Below are positions 54,555 to 64,000 of a stretch of 64,000 bases of DNA, piece by piece. The notes under the pieces were generated by a model that did no database searches, was not told where the DNA came from, and was given only the letters and a program-made list of their open reading frames with translations. Source of the DNA: Algibacter sp. Its GTDB lineage: Bacteria; Bacteroidota; Bacteroidia; Flavobacteriales; Flavobacteriaceae. Within the stretch, counting starts at the first letter, position 1; every line of letters begins with the position of its first letter. The DNA is taken from contig NZ_JAQWOO010000037.1 in NCBI RefSeq assembly GCF_029245835.1, forward strand, positions 1 to 64,000. Reading direction: 5' to 3'. The position numbers and the translations under genes are program-made.

Positions 54555-55889
54555 ATGAAAACGTTAATTTCTGCAGCTTTCCTTTTATCTGTTCATTTTA
54601 TTATTGCACAAACTAACACACAGGTATACGATATTATTTCTGATATATCAGCAAATAGAATTCAAAAGGATGTTCAAACTCTTGTAGATTTTGGAACTAG
54701 AAACACATTTAGTGACACCATTTCAAATACACGGGGTATAGGTGCTGCAAGAAGATGGATTAAATCTGAGTTTTCAACCATTTCGAAAAATTGTGATAAT
54801 TGCTTAAATGTATTTTACCAAAAAGATTTTGTTTCAAAACAAGGCAATAGTCGTGTACCTCATGATGCTTGGGTTGTTAATGTAGTTGCTATTCAAAAAG
54901 GCACAAAATACCCTAACCGCTATATTATTATGAGCGGTGATATTGACTCTAGAGCAAGTGACACTATGGATTTTACAACAGATGCTCCTGGAGCCAACGA
55001 TAATGCATCAGGTATGGCAGGCACTATTGAAGCAGCTCGTGTACTTTCAAAATATACATTTGAAAGTAGTATTGTTTATGTTGGTTTATCTGGCGAAGAA
55101 CAAGGTTTATTTGGTGGCGCTGGATTAGCAAAATATGCTAAAGATAATAGTTGGGATATTATTGGTGTTTTAAATAATGATATGATTGGAAATATTAAAG
55201 GGGTTGATGGCATTATTGACAATAGAACCTTTAGAATTTTTTCTGAACCTGTTCCTCCAACCGAAACTGATAGAGAAAGAAAAATGCGCAGGTTTTATGG
55301 TGGTGAAGTAGATGGTATTTCGAGGCAATTAGCACGTTACATCTATAAAACTACTAAAACATACATGCCAGAAATGAATCCCATGATGGTTTACAGGTTA
55401 GACCGTTTTGGTCGTGGCGGTCATCATCGTCCTTTTAACGACTTAGGGTACGCTGGTATTAGAATAATGGAGGCACACGAAAATTACACACAGCAGCATC
55501 AAGACATTAGAGTTGAAAATGGTATTAAATATGGGGATGTCATTGAGCATGTCAATTTTGAATATGCAAAAAAACTAACTGCCGTAAATGCTATTAATTT
55601 AGCAAGTTTAGCGTCCTCTCCTCCTGCCCCAAAAAGTGTTTCGATTGGGGGTATTGTAGAACCTTCAGTTAAATTTAAATGGAATAAAGTTGATGGCGCA
55701 AAAGGTTATAAAATTTACTGGAGAGAAACCACCTCCCCAACTTGGGATCACAGTCGTTATGTGGGTGATGTTTCAGAATTCTTATTAGATGGTATTGTTA
55801 TTGATAATTACTTTTTTGGAATAGCTTCAGTTGGAGAGAATGGTTTTGAAAGTGTTGTTGTGTTTCCTAATAACGTTTTTAGGGATTAA
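54555..55889 (+). CDS. Secreted M28 family peptidase
   Basis: MSGDIDSRASDTMDFTTDAPGANDNASGMAGTIEAARVL, GLSGEEQGLFGG; signal peptide; Fn3-like C-terminus. Confidence 0.9.
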   Translation: MKTLISAAFLLSVHFIIAQTNTQVYDIISDISANRIQKDVQTLVDFGTRNTFSDTISNTRGIGAARRWIKSEFSTISKNCDNCLNVFYQKDFVSKQGNSRVPHDAWVVNVVAIQKGTKYPNRYIIMSGDIDSRASDTMDFTTDAPGANDNASGMAGTIEAARVLSKYTFESSIVYVGLSGEEQGLFGGAGLAKYAKDNSWDIIGVLNNDMIGNIKGVDGIIDNRTFRIFSEPVPPTETDRERKMRRFYGGEVDGISRQLARYIYKTTKTYMPEMNPMMVYRLDRFGRGGHHRPFNDLGYAGIRIMEAHENYTQQHQDIRVENGIKYGDVIEHVNFEYAKKLTAVNAINLASLASSPPAPKSVSIGGIVEPSVKFKWNKVDGAKGYKIYWRETTSPTWDHSRYVGDVSEFLLDGIVIDNYFFGIASVGENGFESVVVFPNNVFRD

Positions 55890-55942
55890 ATATGAACGTA
55901 CTCTTAATAACATTTTTGCTTAAATTTAAATAAAACTAGTCA

Positions 55943-57589
55943 ATGAAATATTGTTACAGCTTATTAATAGTGGTTTTACTATCTCCGCTAGCTTTTTTAA
56001 ATGCACAAGGTTTGCTTTTAGAAAAAAATAATTTCACAAGGCAAGATACATTAAGAGGAAGTATTACCCCTGAACGTGCTTGGTGGGATTTAACCTATTA
56101 TCATTTAGATATAAAAGTTGATCCAGATAATAAATTCATATCTGGCAAAAACACCATTCAATATAAGGTTTTAGAACAAGATTCTGTCTTACAAATTGAT
56201 TTACAATCGCCTATGAAACTTCTAAAAGCTGTTCAAAATGGAAAAGCATTAAAGATTAAACATGATGGTAATGCACATTTCATATCACTATTTGAAAACC
56301 AAAACATTGATGACATCAATAATTTAACAGTCTATTATGAAGGTCACCCTAAAGAGGCAGCTAATGCACCATGGGACGGTGGTATTTCTTGGAAAAAAGA
56401 TAAAAACGGAAATCATTTTATAGCCTCATCTTGTCAAGGGTTGGGGGCTAGTGTTTGGTGGCCATGTAAAGACCACATGTATGACGAAGTAGATAGTATG
56501 CAAATTAGCGTAAACGTACCAAGTAAATTAATCAATGTTTCTAATGGTAGGTTAAGACGCGTCGAGCAAATAGGTGATACAAAAACATACACTTGGGTGG
56601 TAAAAAACCCTATAAATAATTATGGCGTTAATATTAATATTGGAGATTATGTAAATTTTTCTGAAGTCTATGATGGAATGGCGGGGAATCTTGATATGGA
56701 TTACTATGTTTTAAGTTACAATCTTGAAAAAGCCAAAGCGCAATTTAAACAAGCGCCAATGATGATAAAAGCTTTTGAGCATTGGTTTGGGCAATATCCA
56801 TTTTATAGAGATAGTTTTAAACTTGTTGAAGTCCCTTATTTAGGCATGGAACACCAAAGCTCTGTGACTTATGGTAATGGGTATCAAAATGGGTATCTAG
56901 GAAATGATTTGTCAGGAACTGGTTGGGGTCTAAAATTTGATTTCATTATTATTCATGAATCAGGACACGAGTGGTTTGCTAATAATATTACATATAAAGA
57001 CGTAGCAGATATGTGGATTCATGAAGGATTTACCGCCTATTCTGAAAATTTATATTTGGATTATCACTTTGGGAAAGAAGCTTCAGCGGAATATGTTATT
57101 GGTACTCGAAAAAACATTCAAAACGATAGACCGATAATTGGATTTTACAATGTGAACAAAGAAGGTTCTGGAGATATGTACTATAAAGGCGCCAATATGC
57201 TTCATACGCTAAGACAACTTCTTGAAGATGATGAAAAATGGCGAAAAATTTTGCGTAAAATGAACGTTGAGTTTTATCATCAAACGGTAACTACTCAACA
57301 AATTGAAAGTTTTCTATCTAAAGAAACTGGTATTGACTTAACTGCATTTTTTAATCAGTATCTGAGAACTACTAAAATACCAACTTTAGAATTTTCAATT
57401 AAGAAGAAGGATTTAAAATATAGATGGACAAACATTGTTGAAAACTTCGATATGCCCATTCAAGTTAAAATAAATAACGAAGAAAAATGGTTATTTCCTA
57501 AAGCTGAATGGAACACGATGTCATCAGATTCTAAAATCAATACTTTTGAAATTGATCCTGATTTTTATATAGAATCAAAAACCCTGTAA
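55943..57589 (+). CDS. M1 family aminopeptidase
   Basis: HESGHEWFANNITYKDVADMWIHEGFTAYSE zinc motif; signal peptide. Confidence 0.93.
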   Translation: MKYCYSLLIVVLLSPLAFLNAQGLLLEKNNFTRQDTLRGSITPERAWWDLTYYHLDIKVDPDNKFISGKNTIQYKVLEQDSVLQIDLQSPMKLLKAVQNGKALKIKHDGNAHFISLFENQNIDDINNLTVYYEGHPKEAANAPWDGGISWKKDKNGNHFIASSCQGLGASVWWPCKDHMYDEVDSMQISVNVPSKLINVSNGRLRRVEQIGDTKTYTWVVKNPINNYGVNINIGDYVNFSEVYDGMAGNLDMDYYVLSYNLEKAKAQFKQAPMMIKAFEHWFGQYPFYRDSFKLVEVPYLGMEHQSSVTYGNGYQNGYLGNDLSGTGWGLKFDFIIIHESGHEWFANNITYKDVADMWIHEGFTAYSENLYLDYHFGKEASAEYVIGTRKNIQNDRPIIGFYNVNKEGSGDMYYKGANMLHTLRQLLEDDEKWRKILRKMNVEFYHQTVTTQQIESFLSKETGIDLTAFFNQYLRTTKIPTLEFSIKKKDLKYRWTNIVENFDMPIQVKINNEEKWLFPKAEWNTMSSDSKINTFEIDPDFYIESKTL

Positions 57590-57592
57590 GTT

Positions 57593-58183
57593 TTGGAAGA
57601 TTATCCCGAAATTCACTTTGAGCGCGATACCGATTGGTATGATTGGTTACTAAACAATTACAATAAAGCTAATGGTGTCTATCTTATTTTTTACAAATTA
57701 GAACTAAATATTCCAACTATGCGATGGGAGGAGGCCGTAAAAGTTGCCCTTTGTTTTGGATGGATAGACTCTAAAGTACAAAGTTTAGGAAACGGGAAAA
57801 GGTGTCAATATTTTTCTCCAAGAAACCCAAAAGGGAATTGGAGTGCTTTAAACAAAAAATATGTTAAAGATTTAATTACAAATGGATTGATGCATGAAGC
57901 AGGCTATAAAATGATTGATTTAGCTAAACAAACTGGAACTTGGACTGCCATGGATGATGTTGAAAATGGTGTTATCCCAATTGATTTACAACAAGCTTTC
58001 GATAAAAATAAAAGTGCTTTTAAAAACTATCAAAATTTTGCACGAGGCTATAGAAAAGGCTACTTATCATGGTTACACAGTGCAAAACGTGAGGAGACAA
58101 GAAAAAGTCGCATCATTCAAATTATTGAATTATGTGCTAATAATATTAAAAGTAGAAATACTAAATCATCCAATAAAAAATAA
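57593..58183 (+). CDS. YdeI/OmpD-associated family protein
   Basis: MRWEEAVKVALCFGWIDSKVQSLGNGKRCQYFSPRNPKGNWSALNKKY; TTG start. Confidence 0.85.
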   Translation: MEDYPEIHFERDTDWYDWLLNNYNKANGVYLIFYKLELNIPTMRWEEAVKVALCFGWIDSKVQSLGNGKRCQYFSPRNPKGNWSALNKKYVKDLITNGLMHEAGYKMIDLAKQTGTWTAMDDVENGVIPIDLQQAFDKNKSAFKNYQNFARGYRKGYLSWLHSAKREETRKSRIIQIIELCANNIKSRNTKSSNKK

Positions 58184-58190
58184 AAAAACA

Positions 58191-59072
58191 TTATGGGTTT
58201 ATAAAAGCATTAATCTCAGAAGTATTTATTTTTGGATTAGCACCTTCTTGCTGCGCTACTAAAGCTCCCACTCCACAAGCAAAATCAATAGCTTTTTGTG
58301 GGTTTATATTATTTAATAGTTGGCTAATTAGAGACCCTAAAAAAGAATCTCCAGCACCAACAGTATCAACTACTTTTATTTTATATCCACTATTATAGAA
58401 AAGTGTGTTTTTATATAGCAACACAGCGCCATGTTCGCCTTTTGTAACACATATATGTTTTGTATTTGTTTTTTCACTTATAAAATATAAATTCTGCTCT
58501 AAAGAATTGTATTTTGAACCCATAAATGCACTTACCTCATAGAGCTCATCATCATTAAATTTTATAAAATCTGACACGTTCATGAGGTAAATTAATACTT
58601 CCTTAGAATAGTAAGGCGGCCTTAAATTAAGGTCGAATATTTTATAGCTTGCTAATTCTATCAGTTCAAAAAGTGTTTCTCTAGAAACAACATCTCTAGT
58701 AATTAAACTACCAAATACAAAAGCATCTGAATATTTTACAGCATCTTTAGAGGGCTCTGTTAAAACAATTTTGTCCCAAGCCCTAGGATACATAATGTCA
58801 TAACTTGCAGATCCTTTATCATTTAAAGTCACATGAACTTCGCCAGTAGCATAGTTTTCAAGCTTTTGTATGCAATTGGTGTTAAGATTCTTTTTTTCTA
58901 AAAAATCAATTATACCCTTACCGTTATCGTCACTTCCGATAGCACTAATCATGGTTACGCAGTGCTTAAAAGATGCTAGACGCCACGCGACATTTAACGG
59001 TGCACCTCCAATTTTTTTATGAGAAGTAAAGACGTCCCAAAGTACTTCTCCAAAACAAACGATATTAGCCAT
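58191..59072 (-). CDS. PfkB family sugar kinase (fructokinase-like)
   Basis: CFGEVLWDVF...GGAPLNVAWRLASF; VVDTVGAGDSFLGSLISQLL. Confidence 0.9.
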   Translation of the reverse strand: MANIVCFGEVLWDVFTSHKKIGGAPLNVAWRLASFKHCVTMISAIGSDDNGKGIIDFLEKKNLNTNCIQKLENYATGEVHVTLNDKGSASYDIMYPRAWDKIVLTEPSKDAVKYSDAFVFGSLITRDVVSRETLFELIELASYKIFDLNLRPPYYSKEVLIYLMNVSDFIKFNDDELYEVSAFMGSKYNSLEQNLYFISEKTNTKHICVTKGEHGAVLLYKNTLFYNSGYKIKVVDTVGAGDSFLGSLISQLLNNINPQKAIDFACGVGALVAQQEGANPKINTSEINAFINP

Positions 59073-59119
59073 AGAATCTATTTAAATGAAAATCGATAAA
59101 TAATCAACACAAGGTTTTA

Positions 59120-60400
59120 TTAATAAAATAGATTAGATTCCATGGTACGTTGGTTTATAGAGCTTTTAAAAACTTCTATCATACGTTTTGCTATTCCTGT
59201 CCATCCAAAGTTTCGTCTTGCAAAACGAGCACCTTCTACAGAAAGCTCATTACGCATTTTAGGATACAATAAAGGCATAGCCATCATAGCTCCAAATTCT
59301 GTAGGTCTGTGTGGGTCTGCAAATAAAGCTTGATTTCCAAAATCAATTAAGTCGTAAAGTCCACCATGAACGGTTATCACACTTGGTGTTCCGCAAGCCA
59401 TTGCTTCAATAGCTACCATACCAAAAGGTTCATACCTAGAAGGCATTACAAAAATATTTGCAGAACGATATACATTCGCTAAATCTTCATCTGCAATATA
59501 ACTTTTCCATTTAATTTTATCCATAACTCCTAGTTCGGTTGCTAATTCTTTAAGTTTTGCAACACCCTGATCGTCTTGATCGGATTGATCACTACCTATA
59601 GCAGCAACTAATCTTGCTTCAGGACAAAGTTCAAAAACGGTTGGTAACGCTCTTATTAAAAGATCATAGCCTTTATTATGAGCCATTCTGCCTAAAGTTA
59701 AAATATCTGTTGGTTGAATATCGTATTTAGAACGAATTCTATCATTTTCTTTTGAAGGTACCGGAAAAAATCGATTTTCATCAATCCCTGGTGGAATCAT
59801 AGAACAGTTTTTTGGTAATACATCATACTGTTTGGTTAATAAATCAACCTGAGGTAAGGTTGTCGCAATAACATGATTACACATTTGGTAAACAAAATAT
59901 TCTTTCTGAATACGCTCCTTAAAGCGATAGGTTTTCTCCATGTCCTTTTCATCCATATCACTTCCCATGGTATGCTGTTTCCACCAACCTACTGAATGTG
60001 GTGTATGAACATGCGAAACACCTAATTCTTCTGCTATTTTTTGACCTGCCCAACCTGCATCCCAATAATGAGAATAGACAACATCATATTTTTTACCTTC
60101 TTTTTTAATGGCCGCTAAACAATTAGTAACAAACTTTTTTAAGTGGTCGTGCATATCCTCTTTTCTGATGAATTTTTTACCACCAAAAGGAATACGCCAC
60201 ACACTATTATTTTCGTTAACGTAATCATACTCGGGCTGATTTTCGAATTGCCTAGTTACTAAATCAACTTTTTTTCCAAGTCTGCTAAAACGCTCTGCGA
60301 GCTCTAAAACATAAACAACTTGACCACCTGTATCTGGTTTTCCGAATTCTGCATCTGCCCCTACATATCCATGTAGAGAAATCATTAATATTGACTTCAT
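59120..60400 (-). CDS. GT4 glycosyltransferase, sucrose(-phosphate) synthase-like
   Basis: SLHGYVGADAEFGKPDTGGQVVYVLELAERFSRLGKKVDLVTR; PSRYEPFGMVAIEAMACGTPSV. Confidence 0.88.
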   Translation of the reverse strand: MKSILMISLHGYVGADAEFGKPDTGGQVVYVLELAERFSRLGKKVDLVTRQFENQPEYDYVNENNSVWRIPFGGKKFIRKEDMHDHLKKFVTNCLAAIKKEGKKYDVVYSHYWDAGWAGQKIAEELGVSHVHTPHSVGWWKQHTMGSDMDEKDMEKTYRFKERIQKEYFVYQMCNHVIATTLPQVDLLTKQYDVLPKNCSMIPPGIDENRFFPVPSKENDRIRSKYDIQPTDILTLGRMAHNKGYDLLIRALPTVFELCPEARLVAAIGSDQSDQDDQGVAKLKELATELGVMDKIKWKSYIADEDLANVYRSANIFVMPSRYEPFGMVAIEAMACGTPSVITVHGGLYDLIDFGNQALFADPHRPTEFGAMMAMPLLYPKMRNELSVEGARFARRNFGWTGIAKRMIEVFKSSINQRTMESNLFY

Positions 60401-60406
60401 AGTTTT

Positions 60407-62491
60407 CTATTTTATAATTTTTAAATCATGACAAGCAGAAATATATTGTGCTGCCGACCATGCTTGATATGCTTTACCCATAGCTTTTCCTGTAATACCG
60501 TGAGCCCATTCTGTAAATTCCCATTCCTCTGTTAAACCTTCTTTATTGATTAAAGCTAATTTGTGTAATTCTGATATGGCTACATCTCTAAGCCCTAGTT
60601 TACTTATAAACTTAACCCAAAAGCCACCTACAAATGGCCAAATACCACCATTATGATAATGGTTTGGTAAATTCAATAAATTAACCGTATAATAAGGTTT
60701 CCAATCTGGATCTCCTGGCGTAACCACCGGATATACATTTGAAACTGGGAAAGGATCATTAACACCAACACCCAACATAAACTTAAAAGTTTGGTGTGCT
60801 TTTTCGGCATCAACAGCGCCGTGTAGAAATGCTAAAACATTACCAAAAACATCACAACGCCAACTAAAATCAAATGGTGTAGTTTGCGCAATTAAATAAG
60901 GTGTATCACCAAGCGTAAATTGGCGTTCTGCAAACGAAACGGATTGAAATAGTTTTTGCTGTGTTGAGGGCCAAAAATTTTGTAAAATCTCTTTTTTGAT
61001 AACTTGAGACCATCTAATATATTCTCCAGCTTCTTCATAATTTCCAAGCATTTCCAACATTCTACCAAAACTCACATTGGCACGATACCATAATATTTCA
61101 TCATAAAGAATATTATAACTTCCCCCGAATAAATCGGTCCAATCTCCAGCTTCTGGTATTTCTAATAAAGCATCATTATTACTATCATGAGCCCCTAGCC
61201 ATCGCATGGTTTCTTTTATGTCTGAAATATATTGACGAAGAAATTTAATATCCTTGGTTACATTAACATACTCATAAAATGCAATAACAACCCAAATACC
61301 ACTATCTATTGAGCAAATTCCTCCCACTCCTGAATAATCTGCTACATTGTCTTTAATACGAACATTTGAAGGAATTTGTCCGTTACGAGAAATGTGGTCA
61401 AACAAGGTTACTAATGTTTGTCGTTGGCATTTATGAATTTCCTCATCATGAATAAGTGGCAATGACCCAATAACGGTTATAGCCCCATCTCTTGCCCAAA
61501 CACTATGGTAGTTTTCATCTGTACCATTGGGTATATTATCTTTTATAGAACACGCTGAAAAACCAAGCGGTGTAATATTCTTTTTTAATGCTTCAATAGC
61601 TTTATAATAGCCTTCGCGGATTAACGCTATTTTTTCATCTTCATCTTCCTCTGCGATATTATTTAATTCTTGTTGAATTATATAATCATCCGTGTGGTCT
61701 TTATTGTTTTCTACTAGAGCTTCTTCGGGTAAAATACCATAATAAATAAGTCCCTCAATAACTCCATCCCCGTATATACCTTCAGCATGATAAATTTGAC
61801 GGTATTTTGTATATTTATATAACTCTTCATGTGCATTGGCTACAACGATACCTTTTATATCTTCCATATCAAACATAGCTGAATCATTTCCGCTATCTCC
61901 AGCAACTAATGCGTTGGTTGGGTTTAAATCAAGTTTCTTTAATAGCCATTGTAATGCGTTGCCTTTATTTGCCCATTTAGGAAGAATATCAAGATACTGC
62001 TCGCCAGAATAAACCACATTTATGTGCATATTCGCTTCCGCAAAATCTTTTTCTATACTTTCAATAAGTTCAGCGGTTGCATTATGGAAAAAGTAACTTC
62101 GTTTGTATGCATGTTGAAATTTTGAGGGCTGATCACTAATTGGGTGGTCTATATTTTGTATAATAGTTTCAACGGAATTTAAATCCCAACCCTCTTCTAA
62201 TACATCATTAAACTCTTTTACTACCTCTTTTTTATTATAGTCATAAATATGAGTTCCCACACCAGAAATAATATAATCTGGTTTTGGCAATGTGCCTTTA
62301 TTTATCAAATTGAGAACATCATCAATGAGGCGTCCTGTATTATAGGCAAGCTGAATATTATTATTTGGTTTGTAGGTCTTCCATATTTTTGGGAAGCTAC
62401 TTTTATGGGTATTAAAATCTATTAGGGTGTTGTCAATGTCGAAAGAAAGAAGTTTTATATCTAATTGAATACTGTCCTTTGTTTTGCTCAT
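60407..62491 (-). CDS. Fusion: N-terminal HAD (sucrose-phosphatase-like) plus C-terminal (alpha/alpha)6 glycosidase-like (GH100 invertase/amylo-1,6-glucosidase-like) domain
   Basis: N-terminal LLSFDIDNTLIDF and ALVAGDSGNDSAMF; C-terminal YHSVWARDGAITVIGSLPL, EAGDWTDL, HYHNGGIWPFVGGFWVKF. Confidence 0.85.
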   Translation of the reverse strand: MSKTKDSIQLDIKLLSFDIDNTLIDFNTHKSSFPKIWKTYKPNNNIQLAYNTGRLIDDVLNLINKGTLPKPDYIISGVGTHIYDYNKKEVVKEFNDVLEEGWDLNSVETIIQNIDHPISDQPSKFQHAYKRSYFFHNATAELIESIEKDFAEANMHINVVYSGEQYLDILPKWANKGNALQWLLKKLDLNPTNALVAGDSGNDSAMFDMEDIKGIVVANAHEELYKYTKYRQIYHAEGIYGDGVIEGLIYYGILPEEALVENNKDHTDDYIIQQELNNIAEEDEDEKIALIREGYYKAIEALKKNITPLGFSACSIKDNIPNGTDENYHSVWARDGAITVIGSLPLIHDEEIHKCQRQTLVTLFDHISRNGQIPSNVRIKDNVADYSGVGGICSIDSGIWVVIAFYEYVNVTKDIKFLRQYISDIKETMRWLGAHDSNNDALLEIPEAGDWTDLFGGSYNILYDEILWYRANVSFGRMLEMLGNYEEAGEYIRWSQVIKKEILQNFWPSTQQKLFQSVSFAERQFTLGDTPYLIAQTTPFDFSWRCDVFGNVLAFLHGAVDAEKAHQTFKFMLGVGVNDPFPVSNVYPVVTPGDPDWKPYYTVNLLNLPNHYHNGGIWPFVGGFWVKFISKLGLRDVAISELHKLALINKEGLTEEWEFTEWAHGITGKAMGKAYQAWSAAQYISACHDLKIIK

Positions 62492-62750
62492 AAACGATTA
62501 TAATTTTAAGGTTTTTTTCAGAATTAATGCCTGAATTACCGAGAAATTAAGCGTTTAAAATTTAACATCCAAGAAACAAAACGCAATTCTTAGAGGTATT
62601 TACAATGTGATAAATTGAAACTAATAGAATAAGAAATCAGAAAATATTAGCTTATATTTTAGGTATTTAATAATCTTCAAAAAACATGTTTTAGTTAATT
62701 TTTGTGTTATTTAGAAAATACTTTTTTTTATAATGTATGATTATTTGACA

Positions 62751-62784
62751 AAAAAAGGGAGGCTACTAGCTTCCCTTTTTCACA
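62751..62784. terminator. Bidirectional-looking hairpin AAAAGGGAGGCTACTAGCTTCCCTTTTT
   Basis: Near-palindromic stem flanked by A and T runs, just downstream of the minus-strand ATPase gene. Confidence 0.6.
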
Positions 62785-62795
62785 TATACACTTAT

Positions 62796-64000
62796 TTATA
62801 TACCACTTATAAAACTACCATAAGGGTCTTTAAATTGAATCCCTTCAGTAAATCTATGTTTACTTAATTGTTTATATTCTACTAATGCCCAAAGTACAAA
62901 CTCTTTAACAAAATAACTATCCATTTTTTCTAAATTGGGTTGGAATTCTGCCAATAAATCATCTAAAGGCAAAATAGCATCTAACAAGGTTTTATATTCT
63001 TTATCTCGTAAATCATCTAATAGTTCAAACCCGTCTTTCTGATTAAAAAACCACGATATTACATCATCATAAGGTCCTTCTTCTTCTTGCTTTTGTAGTT
63101 TCCCAATCTTTGGGAAGAACTCTTCAAATAATTTTTTAACAGCTTCTCCTATTAAATTATAAGCGACAACTGCGGCGCCTTCTTGTTCGCCTTCATAAAC
63201 CAACTCAACCTTTCCTGTTATGGCAGGAACAATCCCTACAAAATCAGATAACCTTAGTGTTGTTAAGGCATCTCCACTTATCAATGCACGTCGCTCAGCA
63301 GTGCTTAATAAATTTTCTAAGGCAGAAATACTTAAACGCGCACTTACGCCACTTTTAGCATCAATAAACTCACTTTCACGCGCTTCAAAAACAATTTGCT
63401 CTAATAAATCTCTGGCTAAATCGGGTACTATTACAGATGCTTTTTGGCTTTCAACTAACTTTGCTTCTTGTTCTGTGATTCTTCTAGCCGTTTCAATATC
63501 CTCAGGATAATGTGTTAGAATTTGAGAACCAATTCTATCTTTTAATGGTGTTACTATACTTCCTCTGTTAGTATAATCCTCTGGATTTGCAGTAAATAAA
63601 AACTGAATATCTAAAGGCAACCTCAACTTAAAACCTCGAATTTGAATATCGCCTTCTTGTAAAATATTAAACAGTGCAACCTGAATTCTAGCTTGCAAGT
63701 CTGGCAATTCGTTAATTACAAAAATACAGCGATTCGCTCTTGGAATCATGCCGTAATGAATCACACGATCATCAGCATAACTCAATTTCAAATTAGCCGC
63801 TTTAATGGGGTCTACATCTCCAATAATATCAGCAACCGTAACATCTGGTGTTGCTAGTTTTTCAGCAAAACGTTCACTTCTATGTATCCAAGAAATTGGA
63901 GTGTCATCACCTTTATCATTAATTAATTCTAAGGCATATCTAGAAATAGGTTGAAACGGGTCGTCGTTAATTTCAGAACCTTCAACAACTGGAATGTATT
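62796..64000 (-). CDS. MoxR/Mg-chelatase-type AAA+ ATPase, 5' end beyond window
   Basis: MIPRANRCIFVINELPDLQARIQVALFNILQEGDIQIRGF, FLFTANPEDYTNRGSIVTPLKDRIGSQI; minus-strand frame stays open to 64000 (YIPVVEGSEINDDPFQPISRYALELINDKGDD...). Confidence 0.85.
   Translation of the reverse strand, partial: YIPVVEGSEINDDPFQPISRYALELINDKGDDTPISWIHRSERFAEKLATPDVTVADIIGDVDPIKAANLKLSYADDRVIHYGMIPRANRCIFVINELPDLQARIQVALFNILQEGDIQIRGFKLRLPLDIQFLFTANPEDYTNRGSIVTPLKDRIGSQILTHYPEDIETARRITEQEAKLVESQKASVIVPDLARDLLEQIVFEARESEFIDAKSGVSARLSISALENLLSTAERRALISGDALTTLRLSDFVGIVPAITGKVELVYEGEQEGAAVVAYNLIGEAVKKLFEEFFPKIGKLQKQEEEGPYDDVISWFFNQKDGFELLDDLRDKEYKTLLDAILPLDDLLAEFQPNLEKMDSYFVKEFVLWALVEYKQLSKHRFTEGIQFKDPYGSFISGI

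Overview
AT-rich marine Bacteroidetes (Flavobacteriia-like) chromosome segment. Left to right: (i) the edge of a probable IS1595-type transposase; (ii) a polysaccharide utilization locus, about 0.2-22.8 kb, with a hybrid two-component regulator, SusC/SusD, two GH128/Asl1-like glycoside hydrolases (one lipoprotein, one with a T9SS tail), three Cys-type S1 sulfatases, a GH2, a GH43-like enzyme and a SASA/CE6-like esterase; (iii) a complete NAD-reducing (Hox/group 3d-like) [NiFe]-hydrogenase locus, 22.9-34.7 kb, with fused HoxE-HoxF and HoxU-HoxY proteins, HypA-F, an endopeptidase and a nickel-transporter-like protein; (iv) a small AraC/NmrA/DUF cluster next to a truncated alpha/beta hydrolase; (v) KDPG aldolase, KDG kinase, a LacI regulator and a decayed second KDG kinase; (vi) an accessory patch with a Fic protein, a 3' fragment of an initiator tRNA, a tyrosine recombinase and an IS4-like element; (vii) a fatty-acid beta-oxidation cluster with a MarR regulator; (viii) secreted M28 and M1 peptidases; (ix) a sucrose-type disaccharide cluster whose phosphatase is fused to a glycosidase-like domain; (x) a 5'-truncated MoxR/Mg-chelatase-type ATPase at the right edge. 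The most interesting signals are the doubly fused Hox hydrogenase, a palindromic motif shared by hypA and the nickel transporter, a perfect 24-bp-arm hairpin over the start codon of an AraC gene, tandem palindromes over the Fic promoter, the tRNA-fMet fragment beside the integrase, and the sulfated-glycan PUL. All calls come from reading the sequence and motifs; no database search was run.
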